A program made the position numbers and the translations under genes. 64,000 nt of DNA. It comes from Azadirachta indica. Taxonomy: Eukaryota; Streptophyta; Magnoliopsida; Sapindales; Meliaceae. Under the pieces are notes generated by a model that was not told where the DNA came from, did not search any database, and worked only from the letters and a program-made list of their open reading frames with translations. The stretch is taken from positions 11,071,744-11,135,743 of the forward strand of contig CM040443.1 in NCBI GenBank assembly GCA_022749755.1. Direction: 5' to 3'. Below, piece by piece: positions 1-10,388 of this stretch. The stretch's first letter is position 1, and every line of letters begins with the position of its first letter.

Positions 1-14
1 CTCATCAGTCGTGC

Positions 15-21
15 TATAAAT
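15..21 (+). promoter_or_regulatory. TATA box of the REF/SRPP gene
   Basis: TATAAAT lies about 109 bases upstream of the ATG at 124. This would place transcription start near position 45 and give a leader of about 80 bases. The rest of the promoter is outside the window. Confidence 0.6.
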
Positions 22-123
22 ACCGACGCTCTGCCGAAACCCTGATATGATATGTCGGTTGCACAAACCTCGAGCTTGTAATTTTTCGGAATCTAAAGTA
101 ATTCATTTTTGCTTCCTGAAGAT

Positions 124-1543
124 ATGGAAACTGAGAGCAAGAGAATAGAGTTGAAGCACCTTGGATTTGTGAGGATAGCTGCGATTCATGTGCTGGTGTT
201 TGTCTTCAGTTTGTACGACTATGCGAAGCGCAACTCGGGGCCGTTACGGTCTGCCGTCGGGACCGTTGAGGGCGCCGTGACTGCCGTCGTGGGACCTGTC
301 TATGAGAAATTCAAGGGCATTCCTGATGATCTCCTCCTTTTTCTTGATAAGAAGGTGATCATTTGTTTTCCCTTTTTGGATCAATTGGTTTTTTAATTTA
401 TTTTTTTTAACGTTCAATTCATAGAATAATTTGTAGCTCGTAACTGCAATTCTTCGTGATATCTTCTTGTAGTATGAGGTTTTTTGGAAATAATTGCCAC
501 TACTCTGGCTGTTTCACCGCTCATTCATGCTGTTATTGAATTATTTGGTCTTGTTGTTTCTGAATGTTAATGGAGAAAAGTTTGCATCTTGTGAAGGACT
601 TCTCACGGCTTTTAGATCTTGCATTCATTAATTTTGGTTCCTATATACCTGATTTATCAATAAGATTTTACTTTGTAGGATTAACGTATGAAGTTAACGA
701 CTCTTGTTGTGGTTCTGTAACATCTTTACAAAGATTTTGTACTTTGTAATCATTATTACTTGGACTCGGTTGAATTCGCTCTAGAACTATCTTTCTTTGA
801 AATATGGTTGATTACTCTGTTCTGTATAATAAGGTTTGAGCTGTTGTGCTACATTTTAGCTGCTAATTTAAGATTCCATTTTGTAGGTACTATATGTATA
901 TGGATAGCAGTGAATTCGGATTTGAATTATTCAAGTAATAACAAATACAATTGATTTATAATTAGGGTTGCGTGTTACTTGACTTCTGTCTCCTTACAAG
1001 TTTCGTGCTTGGAACATTTTTTTTTAAATTTAAACTCTGAAATGAACTTCTGCAAATAACCCAGATGCCAGGAGAAATTAACTCAATTGATTACTGCAGG
1101 TAGACGTAGCTTCACACAAGTTCGATGAGCATGCTCCACCATTGGCGAAGCAGGTTGTCAGCCAAGCCCATTGTTTGATTGAAAAGGCTTCAGAGAAAGC
1201 CCAAAAGCTTGTAAGCGAGGCTCAAACTGGGGGAACTCGAGCAGCTGCTCACTATGCAGCTGAAGAGTCTAAGCATCTCCTGCTAACAAATTCCGTGAAA
1301 GCATGGGATAAACTTAACCACTATGCATTGTTCCATACAATGGCAGAGATCGCTGTTCCTACAGCTGCACACTGGTCTGAGAAGTATAACCATGTTGTTG
1401 ATGAGATGAACAGGAAGGGGTACACGGTTTTCAGCTATCTTCCTTTGATTCCCATTGATGAGATAGCCAAGGCTTTTAAGCAGAGTGAACCTGAAAAGAA
1501 AGTAGATGAAAATGAGAGGGATTCAAGCTCAGATTCAGATTAA
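124..1543 (+). CDS. REF/SRPP family lipid-droplet-associated protein (LDAP-like), two exons
   Basis: Exons are 124-354 and 1100-1543, phase 0, with donor AAG|GTGATC and acceptor CTGCAG|GTAGAC; the product is 224 aa. I start at ATG 124 because the open frame extends upstream only through non-ATG codons. The rubber elongation factor/small rubber particle protein fold covers about residues 8-200: an N-terminal ELKHLGFVR segment, an alternating hydrophobic/charged stretch (SAVGTVEGAVTAVVGPVYEK), then VDVASHKFDEHAPPLAKQV after the splice. The tail is acidic and Ser/Asp-rich and ends in SDSD. In plants without rubber, members of this family coat cytosolic lipid droplets and act in stress tolerance and growth. 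Amphipathic repeats rather than a transmembrane helix are expected to hold it on the monolayer. It converges with the next gene on the minus strand. Best ortholog by family and neighbours is Arabidopsis LDAP1 (At1g67360, from memory). Confidence 0.93.
355..1099 (+). other. intron 1 of the REF/SRPP gene
   Basis: 745-base GT-AG intron, T-rich before the acceptor at 1099. The short open frames inside it have no coding character. Confidence 0.85.
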
Positions 1544-2100
1544 GGAGGAAGTTATTTTTCATCTAATTGTCTGGTTTGCAAAATTTTAATAGGCTTTGTG
1601 GGTGTGGCAGTGTGGATTGAATGTGGATTGTAATCACTTTGTAAATGCCGTTGCGTTGACTTTTTCCATATGTGAATGGGATAAATGGTTCATGAATTCT
1701 GCGTGCGCTTTTTGGAGATGTTCCTTTTGATTGCAAGGAACTTCTAATTCTGTAACTGCGAATATTTTGACATTTTTGTGGTGGATTATTTAATTGCCGA
1801 CCATGAGTTGGCATTTTAACGACAAAAACGTCAGCATGCTTTGGGGCGTTGGTCAAAACTTGCATTGCATGCACACCAGAAGTCGGTCGTCAGTGATTGT
1901 TAAGCACAACATCAATTTCATTGAAGCCATCGTGCATAAAACAAGCTGGTGTAAGCATTTCTGCCTGCAGGAATTTATAGTGGGCGTTTCACTGATATCC
2001 ACTCGATGAAAGAATTAAAACAACCATGTTTACATCAGCGTCTGCAAGTAATTTCATTCATGCACACACGAGAATAAGAGGCAAAACTAACGGAACCTCA
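1544..2100. other. convergent 3' ends of REF/SRPP and the P1-type gene
   Basis: The 3' UTR of the upstream plus-strand gene probably ends between 1650 and 1800 (TTTGTAAATGCC and TTTTGACATTTTTGTG stretches). The minus-strand gene probably ends near 2100-2250. No further gene is seen between them; the small open frames at 1563-2009 lack homology and codon bias. Confidence 0.5.
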
Positions 2101-2329
2101 TCCAAAAGATACATTTCGTTCCACAAATGACATGACAAAGTTACATGGACAATTATTTAACTTATAAACCAGTCTGCAACACTAAGCTATTATTACAGCC
2201 CGCTTAACGTTGCTGCATCATACATAAACTGTTCAACCGAATAGAAGAAAAAAAGATGAAATTTCAGTGAGCCTAAAACACCGTCCTCCTTCTAGAAGCT
2301 CTAAATCATTCTTCCTTCACTTCCGCTTT

Positions 2330-3302
2330 CTGCATCAACGAAAGAAAACAAATACTGAGTATTAGGAAATTGTAATTGAAATTATAAAATATAGAGCCCT
2401 CTTGGTTGAATATATAGCCTTCAATGATCTTTTGATGACTTGCATATGAAATAAATATTGAAGGTGGAATTATTTTAAAACACATTGGCAACTATTTCCC
2501 TAGTCAAATAGACAGAACATAACAGAAATTCCTGTAATCAAAGGTACTGTCTTGCAATAATACATCACAGAGACATAAGAATAGCATATCAGATAAAGTG
2601 CATATAAAAATGGTAGAAATGGAAGGAAAAGAAAAAGTTAGTCGGGATTCTGCTCCCGTCTTTTCAAATTTTTACTGTGAATATTACAAAATCCAACCAG
2701 AGAATCCAAATCTTCATTTTTCTAGAAGGGTTTGTATATGTCTAAGGACCTCTTCTAACCAACAAAGTAATGTATGATAAAATGCCTCAAGTTCACCCCA
2801 CATCCAATTAAGTTAACCACATGCAAATACTGGTTTATACCTCAGTTGTCAAGCTGTTAAATGCACATAGATATACCATTTGGCATCCAAAGATATGGAT
2901 AAATATGCAACTGATAAATTTAAAAAAAGAATTATATGATCAACCATGTCCATGGTTAAGATAATTGTCCCAGAATAAGCGACATCTCTGGATGATTTCA
3001 CAACTTCATCTTTGATTGCTCTAGTTTATATACTTTTTACCACTAAAGGAGTTCTTCGTTTACTTGAACACGAAAGTACCAACAAGCTAAATTCAAAAAT
3101 CAGCCAAAATTAATGAAATCTACAGATCTAAATCAACACATTTAGACCACATGGGCAGTCCACACAATTACCAACCACATGGCACAACAGCGAAATGTGA
3201 GAAAAAAGTAATCCCAAATTCAAAAATAAAGACAACCACCACCATCAAGCAAACAAACACCAAATTTAACTCAGTGGATCAAAATAATGTTGAAAATCCA
3301 AC
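2330..3302 (-). other. 3'-UTR intron of the P1-type gene
   Basis: On the minus strand the TGA (3312-3310) is followed by ATGTCAG|GTTGG at 3303/3302. A good acceptor, TGATGCAG|AAAGCGG, ends at 2330, followed by a terminal exon from 2329 down to roughly 2150. The stop lies 7 bases upstream of the junction, too close to provoke nonsense-mediated decay. The frame after the acceptor reads KAEVKEE-stop, but it cannot be reached from the coding frame without skipping the TGA. Confidence 0.5.
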
Positions 3303-3309
3303 CTGACAT

Positions 3310-3594
3310 TCATTTGGAGGTAGAGGTGGTATCATGGCTGCCTTGAAGGAGATCATCATATGGGTCTCTTCTGCCAGGGACCTGGCTAATCTGAGCATCC
3401 CAACGGAGCTGGGCATTGTGCCGCTCGAATGTCCAGAAACCATAAGGACGCAGAGGATAGCTCCACATCTCTTTTGTTTTATTGCATCTTTCTTTCCTAT
3501 CATACAAACGCTCCCTAAATTTCCTGTCCCTCTCTTTCGGGTCCTCCATCAACCTCAAAATCAAATTCTCCGCAAACTCCATTATAAATCCCAT
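3310..3594 (-). CDS. small plant mitochondrial complex I P1-type protein (94 aa)
   Basis: A single coding exon encodes 94 aa, from ATG at 3594 to TGA at 3310. Downstream of a 5'-UTR acceptor (TTGATAG|GAAGAG, exon from 3608) the first ATG is this one. The sequence is highly charged, with no membrane segment: an N-terminal MGFIMEFAENLILRLMEDP helix, a basic/acidic RDRKFRERLYDRKERCNKT region, then the tightly conserved block WSYPLRPYGFWTFERHNAQL and QVPGRRDPYDDLL. I recognise this pattern from a small, plant-specific protein recovered with respiratory complex I (called P1, At1g67350). That name rests on memory and on the matching neighbours, so it is less certain than the existence of the gene. 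The transcript probably has an intron in the 5' UTR (3609-3866) and another in the 3' UTR (2330-3302). Confidence 0.8.
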   Translation of the reverse strand: MGFIMEFAENLILRLMEDPKERDRKFRERLYDRKERCNKTKEMWSYPLRPYGFWTFERHNAQLRWDAQISQVPGRRDPYDDLLQGSHDTTSTSK

Positions 3595-3608
3595 CTTCAC
3601 TTCTCTTC

Positions 3609-3866
3609 CTATCAATCAGTAATTCAAACCGACCTAAATTATTCATTCAAACAAAAATCTACTTTTTGCATTACCAATTTCCTTTACCAATACAAACTGT
3701 AATCGGGAACCAAAGGGATCACGTAATTTTCAAATGCAAAACCCTAGACAATTATTACAAAAAGAAAATCCGAAAAAAGAACGAATCGATAGCTTTTGCT
3801 GTAGTGATCTTAAAAAATGGAAGAGTAAATGTAAGTACAAATTAAACCTGAAACAATAAAACCAAC
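3609..3866 (-). other. 5'-UTR intron of the P1-type gene
   Basis: Donor AATCAG|GTTGGT at 3867/3866 and acceptor TTGATAG at 3611-3609. The upstream leader (about 3867-3950) contains no ATG. The CDS ATG lies 14 bases into the second exon. Introns in the leader are common in plant housekeeping genes. Confidence 0.55.
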
Positions 3867-4686
3867 CTGATTCTAAGCTCCGAACTCGCGAAGCAGAGCA
3901 GCGTTCGGTAGAACAAGGATTGTTCCGGAGATTCACTTAAAAGTGAAGGTGACACGTCTGTCGTAGACTTTCACTGTCGCTCAACTCCGGCCCGTAACTA
4001 ATTGGGCTTAAATGTTTCGTTGGGCTTATTGGGCCTGAAAAATTAAGTTATGCTCTTTTGGATTTTCAACAAACGACCTCAACTATCCTAATCCTATTAT
4101 TCATCCCTCAATTTTGTTTGGGTAGTAATTGGACATCTTACGTTAGCTTCTTCTGAGAGTGAAATCCTACAGTTGATGATGTACTTCTAGGCCACTTTAA
4201 AACTCAAATTGTGCTTATATTTAATTAAATTATATAAAATCTACAAAGGAGGTAGATTATTGAAGATATAAAGTTGTAATAATTGATTGATTGCGAGATG
4301 GGAACCTTGAGAATCTTATACGTACAAAGAACTAAAACGGTGGTTGTGAGATTCCTATTTTGCTTATGTTCCAAGAAGTGTACATACAAAATCCCGTTAA
4401 TTTATTAGTTTCTTTTTCATTCTCAGACAATCAAGCAACACAAATTAGAAAACAATGGTATTTGTCTTCCCATACGGATCATGGAGCTCATGAAATTTTG
4501 AAAGAATCAAAACCTAACCTTACCGTGGACTGAGGAGTCGAGAAAGATAAAAGCTAAGTTAAAAGTGTGTTCTAAAAGTACTTGCTGAGCCGCACTTTTG
4601 CTCAATAATGCTTTGTTTTCTCAAAAGCACTTGATAATGATGCATACTTCACTAGCCCTCAAAAGACTGTATGTGTTAATTTCAGT

Positions 4687-4714
4687 AAATAATAATAATA
4701 ATAATAATAATAAT
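4687..4714. repeat. (AAT)n microsatellite
   Basis: About nine AAT units in spacer DNA. Confidence 0.85.
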
Positions 4715-4931
4715 TACTTTAAAAGAAAAGAAAATTTCGGAACTATTTAAGACAAAAAGCAGTTTTCAAATAAACCCTCGTAAGCAAAAAATTCTGGAAC
4801 GGCGGAAAACTTCAATGACTTAAGATTAATGTGAAGAAAGTTGGTGCAGAAATGGTTGGTGCAGATGTGACATTATGAGCTTGCTTAAACTGAACTGTAC
4901 TTTGGATCAAATTAAAATCAATCTTGATTTC

Positions 4932-4955
4932 GTAGTAGTAGTAGTAGTAGTAGTA
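4932..4955. repeat. (GTA)8 microsatellite
   Basis: Eight perfect GTA units in spacer DNA. Confidence 0.9.
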
Positions 4956-5660
4956 CATATACTACATGGATCCGCAGTCAAGTCAACCCTTTTAATATTG
5001 TTAACAGAAATGAGCATATTTCGGTCTCTTTTTCTTCTGCAACTACTTTGTTACATATAATTGTTTTCGAACACAGCTGGGATTCCAACTAATGGCTGTA
5101 ATTGGGCTGGGCTTGGTCCACCTGAAAGCAGGTATCTAATTTTGGGTACTAAATAATGATATCAATACTGAAATTAACAAAAAGAAAGAAAAAAAAAAAA
5201 AAAAGAGAATCATAATAAAAGAAAAGAATAGGTGTACACCCACCATAAGATGCCTTTTTGGGCACACATATATTGGTAGTTTTTTCTTTTCGAGTATTGG
5301 AGGGCATAAAATAAAGCTTTGAAAATACCCACAATCTTCCCACTCCACTAACAAAATGCAATTTTCTCCCCACTACTTTCACATCCTTTTCTCTTTTTTT
5401 TTTTTTTTTCAAATTTTTCTCTTTTTCATTTTCTCAAGTTTTCCGGGTCAAATCTCTTTGATGGGTCTATGCTTTTGACAGCCAAAAAGCAACAAAAGGA
5501 TTTAATAAGGAGCAACAAGTATTCATCCCATTTGAGTACCTACAATCCCTAGTGTGCGAGTGCTGCCATAAATTTCACAGTTTCCCACTAATTTAAACTG
5601 TTGCCGTTTTGACCTTTTTTGAGATCTAAGGTATTATGGGAATTCCCTTCCTTTACCCCA

Positions 5661-5748
5661 AAGCTTAACCCAATTTCTCAAATCATAAACGAGTTTTTAT
5701 GTCTAAGCTTAACCCAATTTCTCAAATCATAAACGAGTTTTTATGTCT
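5661..5748. repeat. 44-bp exact tandem duplication
   Basis: Bases 5661-5704 are repeated without a difference at 5705-5748; the unit begins AAGCTTAACCCAATTTCTCA and ends GTTTTTATGTCT. The perfect identity suggests a recent duplication or an assembly artefact. Confidence 0.9.
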
Positions 5749-6269
5749 AGGGTTTGCTTGTTCATCTCATTCCCACACCTAATTTCTTTATTTTACAGTT
5801 TGTTTTCCCACATCGCTAGTAGTTACATAAATCTGACTCTTAAAGGTATTCTTTCAATAAAACAAACAAGAAGGGATTTCAGAACCAAAGACAAAGACAA
5901 AAACAAGAACAACACAACAAATTTACCAGAATTTTTGAATCTTAATTTACCGAAATTAAGGTTGAAAGTTGCTCTATTGTACAAAAATAAAAATTAAAAG
6001 AAAAAAAAAGGAAGGGAAATTCCCTTGATTTCTCCGAGTGACCCCTCACTATACAAACAAGGGCAAACAAAACTTTCTCTCAACTGCCTTTCAAGTTCCA
6101 ACGACCATAATAAAAGTTTTTTTTAACTTAATTTTCCACCAAAACTGGCTTCAATTTTTCTCCGTTTCCTTTTTATCATTTTGTTTTTTTACGCTTATAA
6201 AACCCATATTATGTGCCGTTACCGTTACCGTTTGCTATCACCGTCAGTCTTTACTCTCCATTCTCCGTT

Positions 6270-7760
6270 TTAACTATCAGCTACGACGTCACCATCCCCT
6301 TCAGCACCTCCCCCTGCTCCATTAACGTCACCATCTCCTTCTTCGTCCAGCCACCGCTCAGCCGGTGCGCACTCGCCTTTATGCCGCAACTTCCAATCAA
6401 GCGCTTGACAGGCGCGTGAACAGTAATTCACGGCCCCACAAACCGAACACCGACGGAACTCGTGTCTTCTTGTCTCCGGTCTACCACATCCCACGTGCGA
6501 ACACAATCTTAATCCCGGTCCCGGCGTCGCGTCACGGGCTGCGAACCACTCGGCTAAAAATCGGCTCGCCGGGTGCGCCTCTGGCGCCGGTACATTGCAA
6601 CCGAAATCACTGAGCAAAGGGCACCCCAACCCAGTCACGTGAGCGTTATTAGGATTTTGAGGTTGAGGAACTGGGTGAGGATGAGAGAGTGAATTCCACG
6701 TGAGCAAAGAGCGCGTAGAGATTCCTTGCGAAGCTGTTGAGGAAAGCACGGCAGCTAGCTCGCGAGCGTTAGCTTGGACAAGGAACCGGCGTCCTTCGGC
6801 GATGTTTTGGCGCACACCGTAGCCGTCCTGGAGACAGTGACCAAGCTCGCGCAGAGCGTCGATGTGGCCAAGAAAAGCGGCTCGGGCGCATAGAGCCACG
6901 CCGGCTCTCAGGTCCTTGTCGTTTTTGGAACCACCGCTGCCGTTGAACTGAATAACTGCGAGGGAGTAGAGTGCCTGAGCGTGAGAGCTAATCGCCGCCT
7001 TGGCCATGAGCGACGCCCCACTGCCGCGGTTTTGTAAACAGTAGAATCGAATCTGCGAACATCAAAAATCAATTAAGACTATTGAAAACCATGCAAACAT
7101 CATTCGAAGAATGTTCACAACTTGATAACTAAATATAGAATTTTCAACATATTCCAAAACCGTAAAAAATATATATATATATATTTTTTTATTATTATTA
7201 ATATTATGTTACAAAGAATAAAGTTCTTACCATGCCGAGAGTATAACAAGCTTCAACATTTCCGGCATCGGCGCATAGTTTTAAGAAACGGTGGGTGGAC
7301 TCCGACCAGTTTTTGGCTCTAATGGCGAATGTTTTCTGAGAAGCTTTAGATAGTACAAGAGAATTCATAGCTAAGCCATTTAATCTCTTGCATCTGCGTT
7401 TAATCAAAATCAACAGCACGAGTTAGATTTCCGAAACAAACAAAACAAGAAGCTGAAGGAAAAGAGAAAAAAGCAAGGCAAAGAATAGCAGGCAGCGTAC
7501 GTCATCAAAACGTTGACGAAATCGGAGGGGCAACGGGCGGTGGAGCTAAGTTTGCAGAGAATAGAAACAACAAGATCATCAGGTAAAGCATCGAATAAAT
7601 CAGACTTTCCGGCGACGTCCGGCGAGAACCTAGGTCTTTTCCGGTAACCCATCTTAATATGTTCACCGGAGAAATCTCTTCTGTTCTTTAGAGCAGCTAC
7701 TCTCTGGTCTAAATAAACATCTACTACTCTTGGATAACAAAGCCCTCTCTTCGTTCTCAT
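6270..7760 (-). CDS. F-box protein with Sel1-like repeats and a C-terminal MYND zinc finger
   Basis: Three minus-strand exons: 7760-7501, 7393-7231 and 7052-6270, giving 401 aa. Phases 2 and 0 join cleanly, as in VLM-T-CKRLNGLAMNSL. An F-box lies at about residues 55-100 (SDLFDALPDDLVVSILCKLS). An alpha-helical Sel1-like stretch follows at about 125-245 (CADAGNVEACYTLG, AFLGHIDALRELGHCLQDGY). A MYND-type finger is at 325-369, with Cys/His spacing running from LCSHVGC through CSVCGAVNYCSRACQ to RHKGEC. The tail is Gly/Asp-rich. Family knowledge suggests an SCF ubiquitin-ligase substrate adaptor, the MYND finger contacting proline-rich partners; the substrate is unknown. Length and domain order match Arabidopsis At1g67340, whose neighbours also match. 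Exon 3 is markedly GC-rich compared with the flanking DNA. Confidence 0.93.
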
Positions 7761-7854
7761 TTTCTCTAAAACGTATCTCTGAGGCTAGCTAATATGTATG
7801 TTGTTTTCTTTGTCTCGCCCTTTGGAGATAAAAAGAGAAAAAGCAAACCAAGAG

Positions 7855-7862
7855 CTTATATA
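7855..7862 (-). promoter_or_regulatory. probable TATA box of the F-box/MYND gene
   Basis: TATATAAG on the minus strand, about 95 bases upstream of the ATG at 7760. A (CAA)n tract lies just beyond it at about 7894-7912. Confidence 0.5.
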
Positions 7863-10364
7863 AAAGAGGGAAGCACAAGCCCCTAAAAGAGAGCAACAAC
7901 AACAACAACAACGACAGAACCGAATCATAAAAATAAATAACTCCCTGGACAAACACTTAGTATATTTACGTTCATAACCCTTTACTTGTCCTTTTTACCG
8001 TCAAACGCCGTTGACCCAGATCCGTCCGTTCGTCGCTCCGTTTTGCTTTTCTTTATTTCTCTGTTTCTTTTTTTTTTTTTTTTAATTAATGTGCATGTAC
8101 TGCAAAATCCTTCTCTATTGTCTGCAACCCCTTTAAGCACTCTCCCTCTTTTTATATATAATTTTTTGAAAGAAGGATGAGAGGTAGAGAGAGAAGGCTA
8201 TCGGCTATCCTCATCTCCTTTTTATTTATGTTTGTTGGATACAGATCTGGTCTTCCTTTCTCTCTCTAAAAATGTTTGGGTTTGTTTCGAAAAGCGGTTA
8301 AATTTGTTGCGAGTTAAAAAAACAAACTGCGGTAAATAAATAAATTTTCCAACGTATGTTTCAAACCCCGGCGCGTGACAGCACGTTTATTTTGATTCCG
8401 TTAAAAAAGACTATTTCAGTTCAGTTATTAAATTGGAAATAAATTTTCAAATTAAAATTTTGATTTATAGGTATTATATTCACTAATAATAATAATAATA
8501 ATATTAATATTTATGAATAAAATTAAAAAGCGGTGGGTGGTGGTAAACACGCGTTTGGAGTGAGAATGGAGTAACGGTCAGAGTGGGAACAAACTCAGGT
8601 AGCGAATTCTGGGCTCTGGTAGAAGACCATACCTTAACCAAAACCTAATGAAATGAGGTCAAACGTATGAATCAGCACTAACCAATGCAAAGGTTTCAGT
8701 TACTCTTACTTGTTTTTACTTGCCTATTTATGAATCTTTTTGTCTTTCCTTTTATCTCCTTTGTTATCCTCAATTTCAAACCAAGCCTAGCCACTCCATT
8801 CTTCTTCTTCTTTCTTATTTCTAAAATTTTGTTATATTCTCCTTTTTTTTTTCCGCTTAATTATCTGTTAGACATATTAAGATATATAAAACTTTTACAA
8901 TGGAAAGAAATTAAGGTAAATGCCAAAGATTAAAAAAAATGATTTGACAGATTTTATTAATTAATTATTTTCCCTTTTTCCTATTTCAACTCTCTGTAGA
9001 AATATAAACGGTACGAAATAAATAAAACAAGTCTTTGAATCTTTTCTACTTCTTCTTTCACTAATTTTAATTTAGAAAACTTGTCTCAGTCTAAAACTAT
9101 CGAGAACAACTACACATACAAGTTCTATTCACAAATTTTTTCGTAAAAATTAATACGATACTACTGTATTATATTGCTTTATTCAAATTATTTATCCTTT
9201 ATTACTCATTTAGCTTTTATATTTTCTCCTTCATTAATTTTATATTCTTTTTGCTTATATATATAAGATTGACATCGTTTATGTATTATATAAAGAGTTT
9301 GTATATAAAATATATTTCGAAGATTATGACATTAAAAATATAATTCTTTTTTTTTTTATATAATCTAAAGTTCCAAATTTACCTTATAATATTAGCTCAA
9401 ATAATTTCACAAACATTCCAAGGTGAAGGAAGACTTGAAGAAAAAATATAACAAAAATATAAAATAAATTAAAAAAAAAAAGGTGGGCGCAAAATATAAC
9501 ATGGCACACCAATTTTCTTTCTTCGAGTTAAAAAAACTCTAAACATAAAATAGTAAAAAATAAAATTCAAATTAAACAAATGTTGTTTCTATTTAATAAT
9601 TCATTTTTAAAATATTTTTTCTTATATATATGACAAAGAATTGTGTTAATGTAGGCATTAACATAATTTTTAGTATAAATCAAAATTATTCATGTCAATG
9701 TAAAAAACAAAAGAAAATATGATAATAGAGGGTTACAAATGAAAATGAAAATGAAATCATTTTGTTTCTCTGGTCAACGATAGAAATGTACTTGAAAAGA
9801 CTTAATGAACTAAACTGTACTGCACTCTACTGCATGCCTACGCTGTAATCTACTGTAAGCTACACACATTCTTGCAGTGCTGTCACTGCTGTAAGGTAAG
9901 AAGGAAATAAATATCAGAAAAGCAAATCTAGAGTAGCTACCCTGCACCGCGAAGCAAGAAATCAGCCACTTGCTGCGGCGTGGGGTTACGTTCCTAATAC
10001 CTATCGTTACCATTTTCCAGTCAACTGTTGATCTCACTGGCCCCCACTTTTGTTTCTCAAGTGCCGTGGGACCCCAACCCCCCACAGCGGACGGTTGTAA
10101 TCGCTTTTGATTTATGATGGATCATCCAATTTGTGCTTTGATTGGCGTTTAAAAGAATGAAATTAAAGAAACTTCAAGAATATTAATCGGGTAGTTGGAA
10201 TTAACGGGAGTTTAATGAAACAACGAGGTCGAACCTACAACAAGTTTCTTCTAGTTATTATGAGTAGAAGTGCATGAGATGAGCGGTTGAGATGAAGTTA
10301 TAAGCCATTACATTTACATTTACAATTACAATAGCTCCTTAAATTATTGTAGAAATTAACCAAA

Positions 10365-10388
10365 CCCTAACCCTAACCCTAACCCTAG
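10365..10388 (+). repeat. short interstitial (CCCTAA)n telomere-like array with telo-box
   Basis: Four tandem CCCTAA-type units preceded by AA, so the left edge forms the plant telo-box AAACCCTAA. The unit is 6 bases rather than the 7-base plant telomere unit CCCTAAA. Confidence 0.85.

Larger units (their letters stand above)
3951..6269. other. intergenic, no gene recognised
   Basis: AT-rich spacer between the divergent start of the P1-type gene and the 3' end of the F-box/MYND gene. It holds an (AAT)n tract, a (GTA)8 tract, poly-A and poly-T runs near 5189 and 5394, and an exact 44-bp tandem duplication. No open frame here has protein-like composition. Confidence 0.6.

Noticed and set aside
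2306..2491. Minus-strand frame ending KAEVKEE as a C-terminal exon of the P1-type protein
   Set aside because: The coding frame meets a TGA at 3312-3310 before any possible donor, so this exon can only be 3' UTR.
6038..6613. Plus-strand open frames of 68-95 codons
   Set aside because: They lie in AT-rich spacer or antisense to the GC-rich third exon of the F-box/MYND gene and have no family resemblance.
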